A DNA stretch of 64,000 nucleotides from Kineosporia aurantiaca JCM 3230 (lineage in GTDB: Bacteria; Actinomycetota; Actinomycetes; Actinomycetales; Kineosporiaceae), in NCBI GenBank assembly GCA_000719025.1, contig JODP01000002.1, positions 186,001 through 250,000 of the forward strand. Direction: 5' to 3'. Of this stretch, positions 9,629 through 19,100 are shown in pieces (position 1 is the first letter of the stretch; each line of letters begins with the position of its first letter). The position numbers and the translations under genes are program-made. Below the pieces are notes generated by a model. The model worked only from the letters and a program-made list of their open reading frames with translations. It searched no databases and had not been told where the DNA came from.

Positions 9629-12408
9629 GATGCTCCTCCCACCTTCTGCCAGGGTGCGAACGGATTTCCTTCCGCGGGCATCGCATCGGCCAGTTCGGGC
9701 GCGTGCCGCAGAATTACCTCGCGCATTCCGCTCTTGGCGATCCATTCCATGCCCAGCGGCGAGTACACCTCGGGCCGGAAGTCGACGGTCAGGAACCGGT
9801 CGCTCTGCAGCCGGCGCGAGGCCATCAGGATGAAGATCCGGAAAGCCGTGTCCGAGAACCCGAAACCCTTGGGCGGGGTCTCGGCGAACAACCCGATCAT
9901 GGTGTCGACATCGTCCACGCTCCGGTAGACCTTCCGCAGCCGGGCCACCGATTCCGGATCGTCACTGAGGTCTTCCCAGCGGGTGATCCGGGGCATGTGC
10001 AGGGCCTCGCGGAAGTCGTTGTAGCGCGGCACTCCCCGCCGCCGGACCCGGACCAGATCGACGACCGAGAGATCGATCCGTTCGCCGTCGCGCTCGAAGC
10101 CCTGCAAAGCACGCGGGTAGTTGTGGAGTTTGATCGCGCCCGGGTTGGCGATACCGAACGAATAGAGGACGTCGGTCAGCCCGAGTTCCCGCAGCGCGTC
10201 ATCCGCGTCGGTTCCCTGAATTCGGGCGAAATCCGTTTTCAGTAATTCGTTTCCGTGCCGGTGGTCCACGAAGACGTACTCGTCCGGGATCAGTGGGTGC
10301 ATCCGGTAGACCGTGGTGAACTCCTCGGTCAGCGAATAGGGCACGCCGTGATGGTCGGGCAGCGTCTCCGGAATCCCCTTCAGGGCGTGGGCGTCCAGCA
10401 GCCACATGCCCGCCTTGGTCATCCAGTCGCCGGGTTCGGGGCCGTACCAGTTGGCCGACATCCCCACCTTGAGCACCTTCGTGGCCAGGATGCCGGGCGT
10501 CCACTCCACCGTGTGGATCTTGGCGATCAGCGCCGAGACGATCAGCCGCGCGGTGTGGTAGATCCGGTCCGGGGACCAGTCGAGGTACTCGGCCGCCAGC
10601 TTGTCGCACAGCAGGTTGTGCTCGCGGGCGAAAAGCGTGTGCATGGCGCTCAGCCCGAGCCACCAGCTCTCGGCGAACCCGGTGATCTCCTGCCCGTTCA
10701 CGTCGTCCGGAAGGTAACCGGCCGGGGTGAGCCGGATCTTGGCCCCTTCCCGCAGCGACTGGGCCTTCTCGCTCTCGTTGCCGTACACCTCGGAACCGTC
10801 CCACCAGTGCGAGGCGGTGTTCGCGAAGTTCACCGGCCCGGCCCCACCCGGAATGTTCCCGGCGATCCGCATCTGCCGCTCAGCCGGCCCGCCGGGCGTG
10901 TTCCGCCAGTCGTCCGCGCCGGCGGGCAGATCCACCCTTACGTCGTCCACCCCGAGCGGATGGCGGGCGTGGTTGACCCAGTCGTGCACCTGGAACTGGA
11001 TCCAGGCCGCGGCCAGCAGGTTGAGACTGGTGGCCGGCTGGAACGTCTCGCGGTAGAGCAACTCCCGGCTGATCGTGACCGGATTCGGCTCGTCGAAGCT
11101 CTCCGGCCGTAGCTCGGTCCTCATGTTCCGGCCGAAAGTGGCCCCGACCGAGCCCATCTCCCGGTCGGACAAGTCGTTCCAGGTGCCCTCGTAGGTCCGC
11201 CGCGCCCGGACCTCCTCGGTCGGCTCCGGCGGGACCCGGCGCACCGCCGGCGGCGCCTCCCGAACCTCGGTGTCGACCAGGTTCTGCTGACGCAGCGTGT
11301 ACCGAATGCCGTCCAGGTTCAGCAGCGCCAGCCGCTGACTCAGCCGGTGCCACGGCACCCAGCGGTTCACCGCCGCGAACACCTTGCGCACCAACCCGCC
11401 GAGAACAACATTGCGCGGCGGCGGATCCTCCCGCCAGACAAACCCTTTCCGATGCGCCGCACTCGTGTCGTAGGCGACCTTACGCACCCGGTTGAGGTTG
11501 CCCAGCGGCCGGAACTCCTCGGTGGTGTTCCACGGGTTGAACGCCAGTTTCTCGACCGCCGCGCCCTCGGCGTCCGGCGGGTCGACCGTCAGCAGACCCA
11601 CCACCTCGACCGGGGCGTCGCTGGTCGCCCACGCCACCGACGCGTCCTCAATCGGGGTCTTGCGGGGGCTGACGAACCGCTGGACACAGAGCTCGTAGGT
11701 GAAACGGCCGCGTGCGAGCGCCTCATGGGTGAGGTAGTCCGGATCGGTCCTGGACGGCTCCGGCCCGAGCGCCGTACCCGGCGCCGGCCGCAGGTGGTAC
11801 TGAACGGCCTGGTCACCCCAGCGCATCGGCAGGCGGCTGTAGTAGGACTCGTTGGCGATGCTGCGCACCCGGTGCCGCTGGCCCTTGAGGATCGTGGTGA
11901 CCATCCGCAGGGTCGGCCGCGGCCCACAGATGAAGACGAGCTTCGCGACCCCCAGCACCCGGTCGAACGTACCGCCCGCCGTGGCCACCGCGAACTTGAC
12001 GAACTCACGCGCGTCCTTCGCGTGCGCCACCGGATAGTTGGTGAAGGTGAGGTCGTGCTGCTCCTCTTCCGACACCACCACTCGCAGCGCCGCACTGCGC
12101 AGATCACCCTTGTAGTCCGGATCGTTGCGTAGCCCGGAGGCATTGGAGAACCGGACGATCGTGCGGTAAACGGCTCCCGGCTGGGCGAACCCGACGGTCA
12201 GGTCCGCCGCCAGATCGTCCCGGAACCGCAGTTCGGCATTGGTCGCGGCGAACGTGGTCTTCGCCTGGAACCCCCGGTCGACCGGACGTCCGGTCTTCTT
12301 CCGGTTCTTCAGCTGAACCAGCATCATCTCCCGGGCGAGCTGCTGGAACTCCAGCCGCTCGGCCTCCGGGCTCCCCCCGCGGTACTCCTCGCTCCACGAC
12401 GAACTCAT
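9625..12408 (-). CDS. Catalase-like / animal-haem-peroxidase (alpha-dioxygenase-like) fusion protein
   Basis: 927 residues, two haem domains. Residues about 25-330 resemble the catalase fold: VRFSNASG (84-91) matches the catalase VRFSTV region, and RKVAY (309-313) fits the proximal R-x3-Y haem ligand (Tyr313). The normal distal His of the HAKG motif aligns with Gln48 (RGFQAK). Residues about 430-920 are an animal-haem-peroxidase/dioxygenase domain: HDWVNH (His475, distal), LFAREHN, and TVYRMHPLIPD, where Tyr701 and His704 match the radical Tyr and proximal His of alpha-dioxygenases and cyclooxygenases. A fatty-acid dioxygenase with a hydroperoxide-converting partner domain is therefore likely. 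No signal peptide. Start ATG follows a GAGGGGGG ribosome site. Coupled to the 143-residue gene. Confidence 0.83.
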   Translation of the reverse strand: MSSSWSEEYRGGSPEAERLEFQQLAREMMLVQLKNRKKTGRPVDRGFQAKTTFAATNAELRFRDDLAADLTVGFAQPGAVYRTIVRFSNASGLRNDPDYKGDLRSAALRVVVSEEEQHDLTFTNYPVAHAKDAREFVKFAVATAGGTFDRVLGVAKLVFICGPRPTLRMVTTILKGQRHRVRSIANESYYSRLPMRWGDQAVQYHLRPAPGTALGPEPSRTDPDYLTHEALARGRFTYELCVQRFVSPRKTPIEDASVAWATSDAPVEVVGLLTVDPPDAEGAAVEKLAFNPWNTTEEFRPLGNLNRVRKVAYDTSAAHRKGFVWREDPPPRNVVLGGLVRKVFAAVNRWVPWHRLSQRLALLNLDGIRYTLRQQNLVDTEVREAPPAVRRVPPEPTEEVRARRTYEGTWNDLSDREMGSVGATFGRNMRTELRPESFDEPNPVTISRELLYRETFQPATSLNLLAAAWIQFQVHDWVNHARHPLGVDDVRVDLPAGADDWRNTPGGPAERQMRIAGNIPGGAGPVNFANTASHWWDGSEVYGNESEKAQSLREGAKIRLTPAGYLPDDVNGQEITGFAESWWLGLSAMHTLFAREHNLLCDKLAAEYLDWSPDRIYHTARLIVSALIAKIHTVEWTPGILATKVLKVGMSANWYGPEPGDWMTKAGMWLLDAHALKGIPETLPDHHGVPYSLTEEFTTVYRMHPLIPDEYVFVDHRHGNELLKTDFARIQGTDADDALRELGLTDVLYSFGIANPGAIKLHNYPRALQGFERDGERIDLSVVDLVRVRRRGVPRYNDFREALHMPRITRWEDLSDDPESVARLRKVYRSVDDVDTMIGLFAETPPKGFGFSDTAFRIFILMASRRLQSDRFLTVDFRPEVYSPLGMEWIAKSGMREVILRHAPELADAMPAEGNPFAPWQKVGGAS

Positions 12409-12559
12409 CGGCCCCCCTCTACACCGCCGTGCCAGGCACTCAGGTAATAGAGAAAGAAGCTAGCGGCCCTGATGCCGGCAAGTCCGGGGTTTACGGGTGG
12501 CCTTCCTGGGCGGAGCCGATCCTGCCCGGCTGAGCACGGCACCAGGTTCGGCCACGAGT

Positions 12560-12601
12560 CGTGGTCATGCGGTTCCCCGGAAGAGGAACCGCATGACCAC
12601 G
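12560..12601 (-). terminator. Perfect hairpin downstream of GH92 gene
   Basis: A perfect 17-bp inverted repeat (arms CGTGGTCATGCGGTTCC and GGAACCGCATGACCACG) with an 8-nt loop, 25 nt after the minus-strand GH92 stop. It separates that gene from the haem-protein operon, whose own start lies about 150 nt further on. Confidence 0.88.
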
Positions 12602-12625
12602 GCGTGAGTCCCGAGCAGGAGGAGA

Positions 12626-15529
12626 TCAGCTCACCGCGACATCGAAGATGTGCATGATCCCCTTGTCCGTCACCTCCGGCAGGGTCACCGAGGCGACCTC
12701 CTTGTCCGCGGCCAGAGTCGCCGGGGCCGAGGCGAACACCCGGAACGTGCCGGTGCCCGCGGTGCCGTTGACGTTGTTGCGGCCGCTCAGGGTGGCGACG
12801 GCGGTCTCCCCGGAGGCCGGGTTCGCGGCCCAGTCGCTCAGGGAGAACGGGACGTCCTGGGTGGTCCCGTCCTTGTACGTCACGACCGCCGTGCCGGCGG
12901 CGGGTCCGTTCGTGGACAGGCCGAGGAAGGAGAGGGTGCCGCCGGTCGTGCTGTCGGAGACGGTAATTCGCTGGCCGTGCGGGATCCAGTTGTCGGGGGT
13001 GCCCGGTTCGGCGCTGGGCCAGGTGAATCCGGTGCCCGCAACGGCTGCGCCCGGCTTCAGGCCGGCCGCGGCCAGGGATCCGCGGGAGAGCGACCAGTCG
13101 CTGAGGTCCATCGAGCCGAGGTTGCCCTGGCCGTCCGGGGTGGTGCCGACGCTGTTGCGGACGTTGGTGCCGTTGGTGAACGAGGGCGGGATGTCGGTGG
13201 CGGCGGTGCCCCAGGTTCCGGGTGTCTTGGTCATGGTGAAGTCCAGCGTGCCGCCGGAGCGGGCGAAGGCGCTGTCCAGCCAGGACTTCGACTGCCCGGC
13301 GCCGTTGACCTTGAGGTCCCCCACGTACCGGGCCCCGGAGGAGACGCCGGCGGCGTTGATCCTGATCACCCGGGAGCCGGAGGCCGGGGTGATCACGATC
13401 CTGTCGAACATCGGGCCGCTGACGACCAGGTCCCCGGTGCCGTAGACAGCCGGGTAGAAGCCGAGGTTGGCGAACACGTACCAGGCGCTCAGCGCGCCCT
13501 CGTCGTCGTTGCCGGGCAGGCCGGAGGGCGTCGTGTCGTACATCTCGGAGACCGCCCGATAGAGGACGTCCGTGCCCTTGGCCGGCGCCTGGAGCCAGTT
13601 GTAGACGTACGGAGTACCGAAAGTCGGCTCGTTGGAGAGGTAGTTGCCGGTCTGGGTGTAGGCGCCGACGTCCAGCTGCTGCATCAGCTGATCGAGCTGC
13701 GCGGTCGCCTTGGCCACCCCGCCACGCTTGGCGATCAGCGCCGACAGGTTCTGCGGGACCAGCCAGCCGTACTGGTAACCGGTGGCCTGGTTGAACTGTC
13801 CCCGGCCGGCCGCGTCGTCACGCACCCGCAGGTCGAAGGTGCGGTCGAAACCGTTGCGGGAGCGCGGCATCAGCGCCCCGGTCTGCGGGTCGAAGACGTT
13901 CATCCAGTTCTGCGAGCGGCCGGAGAAGAAGTCGTAGGCCTTGTCGTCGCCGAGCCGGTGGGCGAGCTGGGCGATGGCGAAGTCGTCGATCGAGTACTCC
14001 AGCACCCGGGAGGTGGCGTAGTCGCCCTTCGCGTTCTCGATCAGGCCGGTGGCGAAGTACTGGTACCCGTCCGAGCGGGTCGTCTTCGTGGCCGGCAGCA
14101 CCTGGGTGGCCTTCATCGAGTCCAGCGCGGCCTGCCGGTCGTAGTCGGTCGCGCCCATGTCGTCCAGGGTGGCCAGGATGACCTGGTAGTTGTCGCCCTG
14201 CATGCGGGCCGCACCGGGCGCCCAGGTGCCCTTCTGCTGGGTGAGGGCCACGATCGAGCGGTTGATGTCGTTCGCGACGTCCGGGTGGGTCAGCGCGATC
14301 AGCTGGAACAGGCTGCGGTAGGCGTCCCAGCCGGAGCCGGCGAAGTTGATGTTCCGGTAGAAGTGGTGGCCCTTTTCGACGTCGTGCACCTTGCCGTCGA
14401 AGCCCAGGTACTCGCCGTTGACGTCCTCACGCACGTTCGGGTTCTGGAGGACGTGGTAGAGCGCCGTGTAGAACTTGGTGCGCTGCTCGTCGGTGCCGCC
14501 GGTGGCCTTCACCGTGCCGAGGGCGTCCTCCCACTCGTTCTTCGCGTCGTTCTTGACGTCGTTGAACCCGTCCGCGCCGATCTCGGTGTCCCGGTTCAGC
14601 GCGGCGTTCTCCACGCTGACGTAGCTGAACCCGGTCTTGGCAACGACTTTGGCTCCCTGTTGGAAGGTGATCCAGGCGCCGGTGTCGTGCCGGTAGTCCA
14701 CGCCGGTGTCCTGCGTGCTCTTGAGCACGTGGGCCGAGCCGGCCGTCCGGGTGTCGTCCGTCCACGTGCCGTACGAGGCGAAGTCGTGGTCGTACGTCGT
14801 GGAAAAGTAGGCCTTGTAGGTGTTCCCGACGTCGCAGACGTCCGTCCCGTACGTCCACCCGGAGACCGTCCGGGTGGCCGGGTCGATGGTCACCTCGGTG
14901 CCGAACGTCCGGTTGTTGGGGCCCGAAGCGTCCAGAATGAGGGACGATTGACCGCTCTTGGGGAAGTCGTAGCGGCTTACCGAGGCGCGGGAGGTGGCGG
15001 TCAGCTCCGCCTCGACCCCGTCGTCGAGCTTCACCCCGTAGTAGCCGGGCTGCGCGCTCTCGTTCGCGTGGCTGAACGGGAGGTAGTAGTCCTTGATGTT
15101 GCCGGCCGGGCTGGACGGCAGCACGCCGTCGGTCAGCTCCCCCGCGTACGGGATGGTCGGGAAGTCGTAGCCGCCGAACCGGCCGGTGCAGCCGGTGCCG
15201 TCGTAGCGGGTCATCCCGAAGCCGCGGATCAGCGAGGCGGTGTACTCGTACCCGCCCTTCTGCCCCACGTTGGCGTTGCCCTCGGCCCAGGTGGTCGGGC
15301 TCGGCTGGACCATCCCGAAGGGCCGGCCGGCGCCGGGGAAGGTGTTGCCGTAGGCGTCGTTGCTCTTGTTCTGGGTCTGGTCCAGCTCGGTGCCGATGAA
15401 CTGGTTGACCGCGTCGAACGGCGAGAGACCGGAGGCGGCCTGCGCGGCCGTCGGGGCCACGGAACCGAGGGCGAGCGCGGCGACCAGCACCGCGACCGGC
15501 CGAAGGCGCCGGGAACTTCGTGTCGACAT
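12626..15529 (-). CDS. Secreted GH92 alpha-1,2-mannosidase
   Basis: Predicted calcium-dependent exo-alpha-mannosidase acting outside the cell on mannans or N-glycans. 967 residues. Signal peptide: RRLRPVAVLVAALALGSVAPTAAQA, cleavage near AQA-A. GH92 features follow: an N-terminal beta-sandwich beginning DAVNQFIGTE and GAGRPFGMVQPSP, then a helical barrel with GSGWDAYRSLFQLIALTHPD, NYLSNEPTFGTPYVYNW and GNDDEGALSAWYVFANLGFYP. An extra about 150-residue C-terminal beta domain follows, common in actinobacterial members. ATG 15529 is preceded by AAGGAAAA and gives a proper signal peptide; longer upstream starts are rejected. Divergent from glycogen phosphorylase; hairpin downstream. Confidence 0.9.
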   Translation of the reverse strand: MSTRSSRRLRPVAVLVAALALGSVAPTAAQAASGLSPFDAVNQFIGTELDQTQNKSNDAYGNTFPGAGRPFGMVQPSPTTWAEGNANVGQKGGYEYTASLIRGFGMTRYDGTGCTGRFGGYDFPTIPYAGELTDGVLPSSPAGNIKDYYLPFSHANESAQPGYYGVKLDDGVEAELTATSRASVSRYDFPKSGQSSLILDASGPNNRTFGTEVTIDPATRTVSGWTYGTDVCDVGNTYKAYFSTTYDHDFASYGTWTDDTRTAGSAHVLKSTQDTGVDYRHDTGAWITFQQGAKVVAKTGFSYVSVENAALNRDTEIGADGFNDVKNDAKNEWEDALGTVKATGGTDEQRTKFYTALYHVLQNPNVREDVNGEYLGFDGKVHDVEKGHHFYRNINFAGSGWDAYRSLFQLIALTHPDVANDINRSIVALTQQKGTWAPGAARMQGDNYQVILATLDDMGATDYDRQAALDSMKATQVLPATKTTRSDGYQYFATGLIENAKGDYATSRVLEYSIDDFAIAQLAHRLGDDKAYDFFSGRSQNWMNVFDPQTGALMPRSRNGFDRTFDLRVRDDAAGRGQFNQATGYQYGWLVPQNLSALIAKRGGVAKATAQLDQLMQQLDVGAYTQTGNYLSNEPTFGTPYVYNWLQAPAKGTDVLYRAVSEMYDTTPSGLPGNDDEGALSAWYVFANLGFYPAVYGTGDLVVSGPMFDRIVITPASGSRVIRINAAGVSSGARYVGDLKVNGAGQSKSWLDSAFARSGGTLDFTMTKTPGTWGTAATDIPPSFTNGTNVRNSVGTTPDGQGNLGSMDLSDWSLSRGSLAAAGLKPGAAVAGTGFTWPSAEPGTPDNWIPHGQRITVSDSTTGGTLSFLGLSTNGPAAGTAVVTYKDGTTQDVPFSLSDWAANPASGETAVATLSGRNNVNGTAGTGTFRVFASAPATLAADKEVASVTLPEVTDKGIMHIFDVAVS

Positions 15530-15715
15530 GCGTTTTCCTTGCAATCGCGGCATATGGGGCGGCGCCACTCTGCCGCCTCCGGCCCCGCCCACAGCCGACC
15601 CACAGGCGACCAGCAGGCGTCCTCAAGATCAATTCTCTGGTACGCCGGGGCGGACCGCGGGGACCGTTCCGGACAAACCCGGGGCTCCGCTGATGTGCCG
15701 GTAATCCGCGGTGAC

Positions 15716-15721
15716 TACGGT
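15716..15721 (+). promoter_or_regulatory. Predicted -10 element, leaderless start of glgP
   Basis: TACGGT fits the actinobacterial TANNNT -10 pattern and is followed by exactly 6 nt and then the GTG at 15728, so transcription would begin at or next to the start codon. No -35 match was seen. Confidence 0.4.
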
Positions 15722-15727
15722 GTCGTC

Positions 15728-18250
15728 GTGGATGACCAGGCATATGTGATTGATCCCGAGAAGGGGCCGCGCAGCGTGCCCACGAACGAGCGGGCCCTGG
15801 CCCCCGTCCGTGCCCCTTCCCCCGACGTGGACGGGTTCGTGCGCGAGTTCCTGCGCGAACTCAACTTCGGGCTGGGGGTGTCCCTGGGCCGCTCGACCGT
15901 GAACGACCAGTATCTGGCCCTGGCCCGGACGGTGCGTCACTATCTGATGGCGCGCTGGCTGGAGGACATCGGCCGGCAGCGCCGGGAGCCGGTCAAGGCG
16001 GTGGGTTACCTCTCCGCCGAGTACCTGCTCGGCCGCCAGCTGGACAACGCGCTGCTGGCCTCCGACCTGGCCGGCGTGGTCTCCGAGGGGCTGGCCCAGT
16101 GCGGGCTGAGCCTGGACACGCTGCGCGAGCAGGAGGAGGAGCCCGGGCTGGGCAACGGTGGCCTGGGCCGCCTGGCCGCCTGCTTCGTCGACTCGCTGGC
16201 CACGATGAGCGTGCCCACCATCGGCTACGGCATCCGCTACGAGTACGGCATCTTCCGCCAGACCTTCGTCGAGGGCCGTCAGGTCGAGCAGCCCGACCCC
16301 TGGCTGGCGCTGGGCAGCCCCTGGGAGTTCCCGCACCCGGAGTCCTCCCAGCCGGTGAACTTCGCCGGTCGCACCGAGAAGTACACGGATGAGGACGGCA
16401 CCGAGCGCACCCGCTGGATCCCGGACTGGGGCGTGGTCGGGGTGCCCTACAACTACATGGTGCCCGGCTACCAGAACGGCCGGGTCAACACCCTGCGGCT
16501 GTGGAGCGCCCAGGCCACGCAGGCGTTCGACCTGTCCATCTTCAACGCCGGTGACTACGTCGACGCGGTGCGCTCGCAGACCTTCGCGGAGAACATCTCC
16601 AAGGTTCTCTACCCGGAGGACTCCACCCCGCAGGGCAAGGAGCTGCGCCTGCAGCAGCAGTACTTCTTCGTGGCCTGCTCGCTGGCCGACTTCATCTTCG
16701 AGGTGCTGGACAAGGACTTCGACCCCGAGGGCCTGCCGGAGCGGATCGCCTTCCAGCTCAACGACACCCACCCGGTGATCGCCGTGCCGGAGATGATGCG
16801 CCTGCTGGTCGACGTGAAGAAGCTGACCTGGGAACGGGCCTGGGCCATCACCCGGCAGTGCTTCTCCTACACCTGCCACACCCTGCTGCCGGAGGCCCTG
16901 GAGGTCTGGCCGGTCGAGATGCTCAGCCGGCTGCTGCCCCGGCACTACGAGATCATCGACCGGATCAACGCCGAGTTCCTCAGCGAGGTGCGCACCCGCT
17001 TCCCCGGCGACGAGGAACGCGTACGGCGGATGTCGATCATCTCCGAGTACCCCCAGCGCGGCGTGCGGATGGCGCACCTGGCCACGGTGGCCGGCACCCG
17101 GGTCAACGGGGTCGCCGAGCTGCACTCGCAGTTGCTGCGGGACAAGGTGCTGCCGGACTTCTCCGCGATGTGGCCGGAGAAGTTCACCAACGTCACCAAC
17201 GGCATCACCCCGCGGCGCTTCCTGCGCCAGGCCAACCCGGGGATGTCGGCGCTGATCACCGAGGCGATCGGGGACGGCTGGGTCACCGACCTGGAGAAGC
17301 TGCAGGGCCTGGAGCCGTTCGCCGAGGACGCCGAGTTCCGGGCCCGGTTCCGCGCGGTCAAGCAGGCCAACAAGGTGCGGCTGGCGGCCACGCTGCGCCA
17401 GCGGGACGGCTACGAGCTGCCGGCCGGGCCGATGCTCGACGTGATGGTCAAGCGGCTGCACGAGTACAAGCGCCAGTCCCTGAAACTGCTGCACATCATC
17501 ACGCTCTACGACCGCGTCGTCTCCGGCCGCGTGCAGGCGTCCCAAATCGTGCCCCGGACCTTCGTCTTCGGCGCCAAGGCGGCCCCCGGGTACTGGATGG
17601 CCAAGGAGACCATCCACCTGATCAACGCCGTCGCGGCCACGATCGACGCCGATCCCTCGGTCAAGGACCTGCTCCAGGTGGCGTTCCCGGCCAACTACAA
17701 CGTCACGCTGGCCGAGACCCTGATCCCGGCGGCCGACCTGTCCGAGCAGATCTCCCTGGCCGGCAAGGAGGCCTCCGGCACCGGGAACATGAAGCTGGCC
17801 CTGAACGGCGCCCTGACCATCGGCACCGACGACGGCGCCAACGTGGAGATCCGCCAGCTGGTCGGCGACGAGAACTTCTTCCTCTTCGGCCTGCGCGAGC
17901 CCGAGGCCGACGACCTCGCGGCGCAGGGGTACACGCCCCGCTCGTTCTACGAGGGCGACGAGGAACTGCGCCGGGCCGTCGACCTGATCTCCAACGGCGC
18001 CTTCTCCGGCGGCGACCGGGGCATGTTCGCCCCGGTGGTGGCCAACCTGCTGAACGAGGACCGGTTCATGGCCCTGGCCGACTACCGGGCCTACCTGGAC
18101 GCGCAGGAGCGGGTGGACACGGCCTACGCCGACCAGGACGCCTGGAGCCGGTCGGCGATCCTGAACGTGGCCCGCTGCGGCTTCTTCTCCTCGGACCGGG
18201 CGATGCGCGAGTACATCGAGAAGATCTGGCACACCGAGGCGGTCGGCTAG
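15728..18250 (+). CDS. glgP: Glycogen/maltodextrin phosphorylase
   Basis: Phosphorolyses alpha-1,4-glucans to glucose-1-phosphate using PLP. About 840 residues, full length for the E. coli/animal-type family. Motifs: GRSTVNDQYLALARTVRHYL near the N-terminus, EEEPGLGNGGLGRLAACF, FQLNDTHPVIAVPE, VMVKRLHEYKRQ, and the PLP-lysine signature EASGTGNMKLALNGAL. The GTG at 15728 is chosen for a TACGGT -10 element 6 nt upstream and sensible length; GTG 15695 and 15746 are alternatives, none with a good ribosome site. The much longer frame upstream is only antisense to GH92. Divergent from the mannosidase. Confidence 0.93.
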   Translation: MDDQAYVIDPEKGPRSVPTNERALAPVRAPSPDVDGFVREFLRELNFGLGVSLGRSTVNDQYLALARTVRHYLMARWLEDIGRQRREPVKAVGYLSAEYLLGRQLDNALLASDLAGVVSEGLAQCGLSLDTLREQEEEPGLGNGGLGRLAACFVDSLATMSVPTIGYGIRYEYGIFRQTFVEGRQVEQPDPWLALGSPWEFPHPESSQPVNFAGRTEKYTDEDGTERTRWIPDWGVVGVPYNYMVPGYQNGRVNTLRLWSAQATQAFDLSIFNAGDYVDAVRSQTFAENISKVLYPEDSTPQGKELRLQQQYFFVACSLADFIFEVLDKDFDPEGLPERIAFQLNDTHPVIAVPEMMRLLVDVKKLTWERAWAITRQCFSYTCHTLLPEALEVWPVEMLSRLLPRHYEIIDRINAEFLSEVRTRFPGDEERVRRMSIISEYPQRGVRMAHLATVAGTRVNGVAELHSQLLRDKVLPDFSAMWPEKFTNVTNGITPRRFLRQANPGMSALITEAIGDGWVTDLEKLQGLEPFAEDAEFRARFRAVKQANKVRLAATLRQRDGYELPAGPMLDVMVKRLHEYKRQSLKLLHIITLYDRVVSGRVQASQIVPRTFVFGAKAAPGYWMAKETIHLINAVAATIDADPSVKDLLQVAFPANYNVTLAETLIPAADLSEQISLAGKEASGTGNMKLALNGALTIGTDDGANVEIRQLVGDENFFLFGLREPEADDLAAQGYTPRSFYEGDEELRRAVDLISNGAFSGGDRGMFAPVVANLLNEDRFMALADYRAYLDAQERVDTAYADQDAWSRSAILNVARCGFFSSDRAMREYIEKIWHTEAVG

Positions 18251-18307
18251 CAGCCGGACGACGGCTGCGTGACGGCCGGGCCGGGGCCCGGGCCGGGGTG
18301 AGGCACC

Positions 18308-18979
18308 ATGGGAGGCGTGAGTGACAAAACGACCGAACTGGGCGGCCCCGACCTGGCCCCGGCCAGCCTGGTCGAGCTGATCGTCGGGCGGCTGCGGCAG
18401 CAGATCCTGGCGGGGGCCCTGGCGCCGGGCGAGCGGCTGATCGAGGAGCAGATCACCAGCCGGTTCGGGATCAGCCGGGCGCCGCTGCGGGAGGCGCTGC
18501 GGCTGCTGGCCCAGCAGGGTCTGGTCGAGCACCTGCCCCGGCGCGGCACCCGGGTGACCACGCTGTCCGACCAGGACGCCGCCGAGCTCTTCGAGCTGCG
18601 CGACGTGCTGGAGCGTTTCGCCCTGGCGAAGGCGCTGCCGTGCACTCCGGAGGACCTGCTCGCCGCCCGCGGGCACCTGGCCTCGATGCGCCACGCGGCC
18701 GACACCGCCGACGGCCCGGCCCTGGCCGAGGCGCATCGCTGGTTCCACACCAGCCTGGCGGCCCTGGCCGGGCACCGCCCGATGCTGGAGGCCTACGAAC
18801 CGGTGCTGCTGAAGCTGCAGATGCACATGGCCCTGAACCTGCGCCGGGAGGCCGAGACCACCGCTCCCCAGGACAGCATCCGCCGCCACACCGCGCTGCT
18901 GGAGGCGGTGGGCAGCAATGACAAGGATGTCGTGTTCGCCGCCCTGAGCAACCACGGGGCCCAGCGCTACCTGCACTGA
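18308..18979 (+). CDS. GntR-family (FCD) transcriptional regulator
   Basis: 223 residues. N-terminal winged helix-turn-helix (about residues 20-85: LVELIVGRLRQQILAGALAPGERLIEEQITSRFGISRAPLREALRLLAQQGLV with wing PRRGTRVT) and a helical FCD ligand domain from about 90, including ELFELRDVLERFALA and a C-terminal RHTALLEAV. FCD regulators usually sense small carboxylates through a metal site. It precedes the amidase/biuret-hydrolase/permease genes by 121 nt on the same strand, so it is the likely local regulator of that operon. Start could be ATG 18308 or GTG 18317. Confidence 0.88.
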   Translation: MGGVSDKTTELGGPDLAPASLVELIVGRLRQQILAGALAPGERLIEEQITSRFGISRAPLREALRLLAQQGLVEHLPRRGTRVTTLSDQDAAELFELRDVLERFALAKALPCTPEDLLAARGHLASMRHAADTADGPALAEAHRWFHTSLAALAGHRPMLEAYEPVLLKLQMHMALNLRREAETTAPQDSIRRHTALLEAVGSNDKDVVFAALSNHGAQRYLH

Positions 18980-19100
18980 CCAGCACCGAACGGCAGTGAC
19001 CTGCACTTTCACGACCAAGTGCGGGTATCGGTCACCGCGGGTCATCCATGATTAACCGGACGCGCTTCCTTCGGAAATAGAACTGTCGACAATCGGCAGG

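Noticed and set aside
12650..18250. 1866-residue plus-strand open frame
   Set aside because: Its first part is antisense to the GH92 gene with low-complexity G/V/R-rich translation; only the last 840 residues are glycogen phosphorylase.
15629..19045. 1138-residue minus-strand frame opposite glgP
   Set aside because: Shadow of high-GC coding; Gly/His/Gln/Val-rich composition, no domains.
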